A DNA stretch of 46,061 bases, taken from an uncultured Acidobacteriia bacterium (lineage in GTDB: Bacteria > Acidobacteriota > Terriglobia > Bryobacterales > Bryobacteraceae). How positions within the stretch are numbered: position 1 is the stretch's first letter; each line of letters opens with the position of its first letter. The position numbers and the translations under genes were made by a program. This document shows positions 40,256 through 46,061 of this stretch, in pieces. The stretch covers positions 1-46,061 of the forward strand of contig CAIRSA010000176.1 of NCBI GenBank assembly GCA_903881085.1. Direction: 5' to 3'. Below the pieces are notes generated by a model. That model had not been told where the DNA came from. It ran no database searches and worked only from the letters and a program-made list of their open reading frames with translations.

Positions 40256-41605
40256 CTAAGCCGCTTTCTTCTTTCGCTGCGGCGTCGCTCGCACAGGGAA
40301 ATCAGCCGAATCTACGCGTGCCGACTTCATGATCTGTGCCATCTTTGCGGCCACGTCCGGATGCTCGGCAGCCACGTTCTTCTGCTCGCCGACGTCCGTC
40401 TTCAAGTCGAACAGTTCTTTGCCAACCAGCTTCCAATCGCCCATGCGCACGGCCTGTGCGAAGCCCTGCTCGTGGAACTCCCAGTACAAATACTCGTGCT
40501 TTTGTTGCGGACGACTGAGCAGCGCGGGCAGGAACGAAATGCCATCGATGCCCTTTGGCGCGGCCACGCCAGCCACTTCGGCCAGCGTCGGCAGGTAATC
40601 CCAGAATGCGCAAACATGATCGCTAGTGACACCCGGCGCGATCTTGCCCGGCCAACGCGCGATCAACGGCACGCGAATTCCGCCATCGTGCAAAGCCCGC
40701 TTGAAACCGCGCAGCGCGCCGCTGCTATGGAAGAACTCCGGCGAATGCCCGCCCTCTTTGTGCGGACCGTTGTCGCTTGAAAACAGCACCAGCGTGTTTT
40801 TGTCCGCGCCGGTCTCTGTCAACTTCGCCAGCAATGTTCCGATGTCGCGATCCATGCGCGTCACCATCGCCGCGAAATTTTTCTCCACCTGCGGCCATTC
40901 TTTCGATGAGTACGGCGCGTCTTCCGGCACCTCCAGTCCATTGCCCGTCTCCGCGCCAAGCTCGTTATTGGCATGGGGAATCGTTACGGGATAGTAAAGG
41001 AAGAACGGCTCAGATCCGGCCTTGTCCAAGAACTTCAATGCGCGTTCGCGGAACAGATCTGGCGCATAATCGGTTTTCTTTTTGCGCCCGAAGTTGCCGC
41101 GCACAATCACGTCGCGATCGCCATCGAGCAGAATTTCGGGATAGTACGTGTGCGCCTGCGTCTGGTTAAAGAACCCGAACCACTCGTCGAAACCCTTCTT
41201 TGTTGGATATCCCGAAGTGTGGATCGCACCCAGCGACCACTTGCCGAACATGCCTGTGCGATACCCAGTGGCCTTCAATATTTCCGGGATCGTCCGGTCT
41301 TCCGCACGCAGCGGAATGTCCGGTCCATTGCCGCGAATCCGTGCATGGCCTGTGTGCACGCCAGTCATCAAACAGCATCGCGAAGGCGCGCAGACTGTGC
41401 TGCCGGCATACGATTGCGTGAAGCGCATCCCTTCGCTGGCGAGCTTGTCGAGGTGCGGCGTGGCGATCACTTTCTGCCCATAACAGCCCAAATCGCCGTA
41501 CCCCAAATCATCGGCCAGAATGAAAACGATATTCGGTTTTTGCGTCTGCGCTAGCGCCGGAATCGCCGCGCCCAAGGTTCCTAGAAACTGTCTACGGTTC
41601 AGCAT
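40256..41605 (-). CDS. Exported sulfatase (arylsulfatase type)
   Basis: This is a 449-residue S1-type sulfatase. MLNRRQFLGTLGAAIPALA is a likely Tat signal. D32-D33 in FILADDLGYGDLG bind calcium. C72 in VCAPSRCCLMTG is the cysteine converted to formylglycine (C-x-P-S-R). HTGHARIRGNG, FSSDNGPHKEGGHSPEFF and RWPGKIAPG are further family motifs. It would remove sulfate esters from polysaccharides or other substrates outside the cytoplasm. An ATG at 41605 is chosen over a TTG at 41617. No sulfatase-maturing enzyme lies nearby. It is divergent from the KDPG aldolase gene. Confidence 0.92.
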   Translation of the reverse strand: MLNRRQFLGTLGAAIPALAQTQKPNIVFILADDLGYGDLGCYGQKVIATPHLDKLASEGMRFTQSYAGSTVCAPSRCCLMTGVHTGHARIRGNGPDIPLRAEDRTIPEILKATGYRTGMFGKWSLGAIHTSGYPTKKGFDEWFGFFNQTQAHTYYPEILLDGDRDVIVRGNFGRKKKTDYAPDLFRERALKFLDKAGSEPFFLYYPVTIPHANNELGAETGNGLEVPEDAPYSSKEWPQVEKNFAAMVTRMDRDIGTLLAKLTETGADKNTLVLFSSDNGPHKEGGHSPEFFHSSGALRGFKRALHDGGIRVPLIARWPGKIAPGVTSDHVCAFWDYLPTLAEVAGVAAPKGIDGISFLPALLSRPQQKHEYLYWEFHEQGFAQAVRMGDWKLVGKELFDLKTDVGEQKNVAAEHPDVAAKMAQIMKSARVDSADFPVRATPQRKKKAA

Positions 41606-41680
41606 GGATGTATTCAATGTACTACTCCACTCCCATTTCGTGTATCATGATTTCTTCGTAGTGAATTTACAACAAGCTCT

Positions 41681-41758
41681 GGAGAGCCACCGGTCAATTG
41701 GTAGCTCTCCCGAATAACCTGGGGCTCGGACTCCCGCATCCGCGCCCCAGGGTACAAT
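41681..41758. promoter_or_regulatory. Two inverted repeats and -10-like box upstream of eda
   Basis: Inverted repeat 1 is GGAGAGC (41681-41687) with GCTCTCC (41704-41710), extended by ACC/GGT inside. Inverted repeat 2 is CCTGGGGC (41718-41725) with GCCCCAGG (41744-41751), spaced by 18 nt. TACAAT (41753-41758) follows, 13 nt before the ATG. If TACAAT is the -10, the second repeat covers the -35 zone and is more likely an operator. If transcription starts upstream, both could form RNA hairpins in the eda leader. Confidence 0.45.
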
Positions 41759-41771
41759 TAGGTTTACCCTC

Positions 41772-42431
41772 ATGAAAAAGGAACTGATCCTCTCATCCCT
41801 CCTCGAAGTCGGCGTCGTGCCTGTCGTGCGCACCTCCTCTGCCGAAAGCGCGATTCTCGCTATTGAAGCGATCTACGCAGGCGGCATCCGCTCCGCTGAA
41901 ATCACCATGACCGTACCAGGTGCCGTGAAAGCGCTGGAAGCGGTCGCAGCGAAATTCGGCGACAAGATTGTTCTCGGCGCGGGCACCGTGCTTGATCCAG
42001 AGACCGCGCGCATCTGCATGCTGGCCGGCGCGGAGTTCTTCGTCACGCCGAGTTTGAAACTGGCCACCATCGAAATGGCCAAGCGCTACTCGAAAGTGAT
42101 TTGCCCTGGCGCGCTGACGCCTACCGAAGTGCTGACAGCTTGGGAGGCAGGTGCCGATTTTGTGAAAGTATTCCCATGCGGAAACATGGGCGGCGCAAAG
42201 TACATCAAGGCGCTGAAGGCTCCGTTCCCGCAAATTGAAATGATCCCCACTGGCGGCGTGAACCTCGAAACCACGGCCGATTTCCTCAAAGCCGGAGCAG
42301 CGGCCGTTGCCGTTGGCGGTGAATTGATTGACGCCAAGACGATTGCCGAAGGCAAGTACGAGGTCTTCGAGGAACGTGCCCGTCAGTACCTGGCCATCGT
42401 CAAGAAGACACGCGCCGAAATGAAAGGTTAG
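41772..42431 (+). CDS. eda: KDPG/KHG aldolase
   Basis: This is a 219-residue class I aldolase of the Eda family. K132 in DFVKVFPCGN is the Schiff-base lysine and E43 in SAEITMT the general acid-base residue. The phosphate site is formed by IPTGGVNLETTADFL and AVAVGGELID. It cleaves 2-keto-3-deoxy-6-phosphogluconate to pyruvate and glyceraldehyde-3-phosphate, the last step of Entner-Doudoroff and hexuronate catabolism. That complements the altronate dehydratase at 4339-5880. No gluconate kinase is adjacent. It is followed by a lipid-module gene after 14 bp. Confidence 0.93.
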   Translation: MKKELILSSLLEVGVVPVVRTSSAESAILAIEAIYAGGIRSAEITMTVPGAVKALEAVAAKFGDKIVLGAGTVLDPETARICMLAGAEFFVTPSLKLATIEMAKRYSKVICPGALTPTEVLTAWEAGADFVKVFPCGNMGGAKYIKALKAPFPQIEMIPTGGVNLETTADFLKAGAAAVAVGGELIDAKTIAEGKYEVFEERARQYLAIVKKTRAEMKG

Positions 42432-42445
42432 AATAGTATTCGCCG

Positions 42446-42616
42446 ATGGCTATCAGCAAAGACTTATTAGAGATTCTGGTGTGCCCGCTATGCAAGGCGC
42501 CCGTCGAATTGAAGCAGGATGAAAATGGACTGAAGTGCCAGCAGTGCCGGCGCGTCTATCCGATCCGCGATGACATCCCAGTGATGTTGATCGACGAAGC
42601 GAGAATCGAAGAGTAA
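42446..42616 (+). CDS. Trm112 family small zinc-ribbon protein (YcaR-like)
   Basis: This is a 56-residue protein, [20 protein letters not shown] with a C-x2-C pair and [19 protein letters not shown] with the second pair. This is the Trm112/YcaR fold that binds zinc and partners with methyltransferases or envelope enzymes. In E. coli ycaR lies in the msbA-lpxK-kdsB region, and here the gene is likewise close to an msbA-like gene. TAGTAT lies 6 nt before the ATG, a possible leaderless internal promoter. Three bases separate its stop from the next start. Confidence 0.88.
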   Translation: MAISKDLLEILVCPLCKAPVELKQDENGLKCQQCRRVYPIRDDIPVMLIDEARIEE

Positions 42617-42619
42617 CTC

Positions 42620-43519
42620 ATGACGCCCAGCGTGCTTGGGCGCGTTCAACGGGTCCTCTTCATCCGCCTTCGTTCGCTGGGCGATTGCGTTCTGACCACT
42701 CCCGCCATTGCTTTGGTGAAACATGCGTTTCCCCATTTGCATATTGGCGTGGTGGTGGAAGACCGATTTGCTCCGCTGTTTACAGATAATCCGGATATAG
42801 ATGAGGTATTGCCGCCTCGTCTGATGCGCGTGAAGTCGTTCAACGCAGATCTGTGCGTGAACCTCCACGGTGGCACGCGAAGCATCGCGTTGACTGCGGC
42901 ATCGGCCGCGCCGCATCGCGCTGGCTTCGCGCACTTTCGCGGCGGGGCTGTTTATAATATTCGGATCCCGACTGCGCAGGAGATTCTCGAAGTCGACCGC
43001 AAGGTCCATACTGCGGAGCACATCGCATCGGCCATGTTTTATCTTGGCGTGGAGCGAACGTGGATTCCCCGCGCGCGCTTGTTTGCGCCGCCGGCTCCAG
43101 TGGCGGACCGGCCCTACGCCGTGATTCATCCTTTCGCTTCGGCGCCTGAAAAAACCTGGCCTGCCGAAAACTTTCTAGCGGTCGCGCGCAATCTGAAAGA
43201 CCTCGATGTGCGCTTCATCGGTTCCGCCAGTGACGACCTGAGCCCGTTCCGCGAGTATCCCACCGTTGCCGGTGCGCCATTGAAGCAGACGATGTCGCTG
43301 ATCTCAGGGGCTTCGTTGTTCATCGGCAACGACAGTGGTCCGGCACACATGGCCGCGGCTTATGGCGTGCCGCAAGTGGTCATCTTCGGCAACTCCGATC
43401 CAACAATCTGGAAGCCGTGGCGCACTGTGGCGAAGGCTCTGATTGCTCCGCACGCCATCGCAGACATCCATGTTGGCCAGGTGCTTGAGGCAGCGGCGTG
43501 GGCGAGGAATACGAAGTGA
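42620..43519 (+). CDS. Glycosyltransferase family 9 (heptosyltransferase-like)
   Basis: This is a 299-residue cytosolic or membrane-associated enzyme of the WaaC/WaaF/GT9 type. N-terminal VLFIRLRSLGDCVLTTPAI is the acceptor-domain Rossmann start, and YAVIHPFASAPEKTWPAENF begins the donor domain. SLFIGNDSGPAHMAAAYGVPQVVIFGNSDP is the ADP-heptose-binding signature. It would add a heptose or related sugar to lipid A core. It is somewhat shorter than E. coli WaaF (348). It overlaps the exporter gene at GTGA and follows Trm112, forming an outer-membrane lipid operon. Confidence 0.9.
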   Translation: MTPSVLGRVQRVLFIRLRSLGDCVLTTPAIALVKHAFPHLHIGVVVEDRFAPLFTDNPDIDEVLPPRLMRVKSFNADLCVNLHGGTRSIALTAASAAPHRAGFAHFRGGAVYNIRIPTAQEILEVDRKVHTAEHIASAMFYLGVERTWIPRARLFAPPAPVADRPYAVIHPFASAPEKTWPAENFLAVARNLKDLDVRFIGSASDDLSPFREYPTVAGAPLKQTMSLISGASLFIGNDSGPAHMAAAYGVPQVVIFGNSDPTIWKPWRTVAKALIAPHAIADIHVGQVLEAAAWARNTK

Positions 43520-45351
43520 CCGAACTGCGCCGCCTGCTGAGTTACGCCAAGCCGTACTGGGCCTCGCTTGCCGGTTCCGTTGTGCTGATGGCGATTGCCG
43601 GAGCCTGTCATGCCACCATCGCGTTTCTTGTCCAGCCGATCTTCGACCGCGTGCTGAGCCCGTCGCCGAAAACCGATCAGGCGCTGATCGTGCACATTCC
43701 TGTTATTCGATACGATGTCCATCTTGAACAGTATCTGCCCGCATGGCTGAGCGACATGTGGATGCTGGTCGCCATCGGAGTGCTGCTGGTGTTCCTGATG
43801 AAAGGCGCTGCCGATTACCTTGGCAACCTGATGGTGAATCGCGTGGGCTTCAGCGCCGTTACCGATCTGCGCCAACAGGTGTTCGAACGCGTGCTGCGGC
43901 AGGACGCGGAGTTTTTCGAAACGCATTCGACGGGCAAGCTGATGTCGTCAATTATGAACGATATCGAAAAGATCCAGGTCGCCATCTCGCACATGCTGGC
44001 CGATTGGCTGCGGCAGATCTTCTCGTTGATCGGGCTACTGATCGTGGTGCTGAATCAGGACTGGAAACTGGCGCTGTTCAGCTTTACGGTGGTGCCCTTC
44101 GTCATTGTGCCCACCGCAAAACTGGGCCGCCGCATTCGCCGGTCTACGCGAACGGCGCAGGACGATCAGGCGCAGTTGAATGAGATTCTGCAGGAAACTT
44201 TGAGCGGGCAGCAGGTGGTGAAATCGTTCGGCGCGGAGGCGCTGGAATCCGTGCGCTTCCGCAATGCCGCACAGAAGTTGCGCGGCAGCAGTTTGCGCTA
44301 TGTGGCACAGCAGGCTCTGGCTTCGCCCATCATTGAATTCTTCGGTGCGCTGACCATCGTGGCGCTGCTCACGTATGCCCGGCTGCGGATTCAGGAAGGG
44401 GCGATGACCACTGGCGCATTCACCAGTTTCGTGATCGCGCTGCTATTCCTGTATGAGCCGGTGAAGCGGTTGACGGGCATTCACAATATCTTTCAGCAGG
44501 CCCTGGGCGCTTCGCAAAAAGTGTTCGAGTATCTCGATCGCGAAGAGACCATCTTCGAAAAGCCCTCGGCGCGCGAACTGCCGAAGTTTCAGGATGCCAT
44601 CACATTTGAAGACATTACTTTTCGCTATCCCAGTGCACCCGATGGCTTTCTGCTGAACCACGTCACGCTGGAAGTGAAGGCCGGTGAGATTGTGGCGCTG
44701 GTGGGGCCAAGCGGAGCGGGCAAGACCACACTCGCCAATCTTGCGCCGCGCTTTTACGATGTGTCCGGCGGCCGCGTGCTGATGGATGGGATTGATACCC
44801 GCGATCTGAAGCTGTCGAGTCTGCGCGCGAAGATCGGCATCGTTGCGCAGGATACGTTTCTGTTCAACGACACGGTGGCCAACAACCTGCGCTACGGACG
44901 CCGCGACGCCACTGACGAAGAGGTGCGCGAAGCGGCGCGCAACGCACTGGCCGACGAGTTCATTGAGAAGCTGCCGGATGGCTACAACACCATCATCGGC
45001 GAGCGCGGCGCCAAACTTAGCGGAGGCCAGCGGCAACGCATCGCCATCGCCCGCGCATTGCTGAAGAACGCGCCCGTGTTGATTTTGGACGAAGCGACCT
45101 CGCACTTAGATACCGAATCGGAGATGCTGGTTCAGCGTGCGCTGTCGAATCTGATCACCGGTCGAACGGTTATCGTGATCGCCCATCGCCTGTCGACCAT
45201 CCGCCGCGCCGATAAGATCGTGGTGCTCGATAAGGGCAGGATCACCGAGGTCGGCTCGCACGATGAACTGGTCGGTGGTGGTGGAATCTACCAACGGCTG
45301 CATGAACTACAGTTCCAAACCGCGGCGGGCATCCATGACGACCTTACTTAG
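43516..45351 (+). CDS. msbA: MsbA-like lipid ABC exporter
   Basis: This is a 611-residue half-transporter with one membrane domain and one ATPase domain. Six hydrophobic segments fill residues about 15-320 (WASLAGSVVLMAIAGACHA, FSLIGLLIVVL). The ATPase part has GPSGAGKTT, KIGIVAQDTFLFNDTVANN, LSGGQRQRIAIARAL and LILDEATSHLD. Homodimers of this family flip lipid A-core from the inner to the outer leaflet. I prefer the GTG at 43516, which overlaps the previous stop as GTGA with a GAGGA upstream; a GTG at 43498 adds six residues. The neighbouring heptosyltransferase supports MsbA rather than a drug exporter. Confidence 0.9.
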   Translation: MTELRRLLSYAKPYWASLAGSVVLMAIAGACHATIAFLVQPIFDRVLSPSPKTDQALIVHIPVIRYDVHLEQYLPAWLSDMWMLVAIGVLLVFLMKGAADYLGNLMVNRVGFSAVTDLRQQVFERVLRQDAEFFETHSTGKLMSSIMNDIEKIQVAISHMLADWLRQIFSLIGLLIVVLNQDWKLALFSFTVVPFVIVPTAKLGRRIRRSTRTAQDDQAQLNEILQETLSGQQVVKSFGAEALESVRFRNAAQKLRGSSLRYVAQQALASPIIEFFGALTIVALLTYARLRIQEGAMTTGAFTSFVIALLFLYEPVKRLTGIHNIFQQALGASQKVFEYLDREETIFEKPSARELPKFQDAITFEDITFRYPSAPDGFLLNHVTLEVKAGEIVALVGPSGAGKTTLANLAPRFYDVSGGRVLMDGIDTRDLKLSSLRAKIGIVAQDTFLFNDTVANNLRYGRRDATDEEVREAARNALADEFIEKLPDGYNTIIGERGAKLSGGQRQRIAIARALLKNAPVLILDEATSHLDTESEMLVQRALSNLITGRTVIVIAHRLSTIRRADKIVVLDKGRITEVGSHDELVGGGGIYQRLHELQFQTAAGIHDDLT

Positions 45352-45357
45352 CGTTAG

Positions 45358-46026
45358 TTACGAATAATCGGACTTAGATGTAATTGCGGCGGCAGCGCCG
45401 AGTAACATGCATGTTACTAACGTGACGCCGGCGAGGATTGCCCACGGTAATGGACGTACAAGGAGATGACTCCTTGCATCGAAGTAGGACTGCCTTGTTC
45501 CGTTCATGATGTAGTGTATGTGGAGCGGATAACCCTGCAGGAATGGAGTTTTAACTATTATCAGCGGGTAAATGTAGAAGGCCAGAATGGCTGCTGTAAG
45601 TGCCGAATAGTCGTTACCGAGCCAACACGAGGCGAGAAACGCCGCGGCAAAGACAATCGATCCGATGGCCAACCAAAGCACCGGGAAACCTAGGGACTGG
45701 GACCATTGGTATGTCTCCCCAACTGCCATGGATAAAACTGGTGTTAGTATTGCGGGAACCAGCGCGAGGAGAGCTATTTCGCCAAGACCAGTGAGGGCGC
45801 GAGTGAGCACAAGATGTGTGCGAGATATTGGCAGCGATAATGTGAAGGCCAGGGTGTTGACCGTGCGTTCGGGGTTGAGGCCGCCAAGTCCTAGCCAAAA
45901 ATATTTGAAAGTTTTGGCAGCCTTCAGCCTAAAAAAAGCTGTTGGACTGGGTTTGATACAGCGATCTTCTGCATTTGCATTCGATTGCGGATGAAGGCCG
46001 CGTAACCCATTGGGTGAGTGGTTCAT
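45358..46026 (-). pseudogene. ABC-2 type permease, N-terminus lost at repeat A4
   Basis: The C-terminal about 175 residues read as an ABC-2 permease: FWLGLGGLNPERTVNTLAFT, LPISRTHLVLTRALTGLGE, then several membrane segments (IALLALVPAILTPVLSM, VLWLAIGSIVFAAAFLASCW, ALTAAILAFYIYPLIIV, AILAGVTLVTCMLLGAAAA). The first about 45 residues of the open frame do not fit the family and start inside repeat A4, so the true N-terminal helices are missing. The repeat probably inserted into, or recombined with, the gene. It is convergent with the msbA-like gene, stops 6 bp apart. No partner ATPase lies on this strand in view. Confidence 0.65.
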
Positions 46027-46061
46027 TGGAGCATTGCGTTGGAGGGCAATTGGGGTCAGAC
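46003..46061 (-). repeat. Palindromic repeat family A, copy 4 (inverted, cut by window end)
   Basis: Read on the minus strand, GTCTGACCCCAATTGCCCTC and the following CAACGCAATG match the right half of copies 1-3. Similarity fades near 46003. Its orientation is opposite to the other three copies. The remaining half lies beyond the window. Confidence 0.85.

Overview
The window looks like a piece of a soil Acidobacteriota chromosome, most likely of the Bryobacterales/Solibacter lineage. That assignment is an inference from gene content: Oar-type TonB receptors with an N-terminal carboxypeptidase-regulatory domain, a PSD1 cytochrome gene next to DUF1501, DUF1080 and DUF4337 proteins, a PQQ dehydrogenase with an embedded cytochrome c, and many secreted proteins of unknown function. 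GC is fairly high. No rRNA, convincing tRNA, CRISPR array, phage or intact transposase gene was seen. Both window ends lie inside copies of the same dispersed palindromic repeat, so this is probably a contig broken at repeats.

Layout. 1-273: repeat A1 and mini-hairpins. 274-9590: aminotransferase, HrpB helicase, a leftward operon (secreted HIT-like protein, altronate dehydratase, membrane protein), an ArnT-like glycosyltransferase and a sirohaem nitrite/sulfite reductase. 9597-12873: bidirectional terminator and a large TonB receptor. 13040-19343: Spy/CpxP-like protein, LamG-like protein, PQQ dehydrogenase and an ABC-F ATPase, separated by repeats. 19399-26523: a second TonB receptor broken by one extra base, a leftward operon with two odd GspG-like proteins, two LSm-like/glycine-zipper exported proteins and a barrel-like protein. 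27025-29983: tightly coupled DUF4337, double-DUF1080 and TIM-barrel genes. 30227-31932: two toxin-antitoxin pairs. 32446-37054: PSD1-DUF1501-YkgJ operon. 37076-39660: two convergent paralogues of unknown function. 39926-40233: remains of a HicBA pair. 40256-45351: sulfatase, KDPG aldolase, Trm112-like protein, heptosyltransferase and MsbA-like exporter. 45358-46061: ABC-2 permease truncated at repeat A4.

Functionally the segment suits an oligotrophic degrader of plant or microbial polymers: TonB uptake, sulfatase, 3-keto-glycoside-hydrolase-like and TIM-barrel proteins, quinoprotein oxidation into cytochromes, and hexuronate/2-keto-3-deoxygluconate-type catabolism (altronate dehydratase, KDPG aldolase). 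The Trm112/GT9/MsbA cluster is an outer-membrane lipid module.

Two features go beyond ordinary annotation. First, two related palindromic repeat families and one short relative are scattered between genes; they share a GGGG(T/A)C-T-GACA core whose arms keep a T.T mismatch at the same place, and their stems show compensatory changes. Second, many transcription units carry a TANNNT hexamer 6-7 nt before an ATG/GTG start with no Shine-Dalgarno sequence, which suggests leaderless mRNAs; at two divergent gene pairs the two -10 boxes physically overlap.
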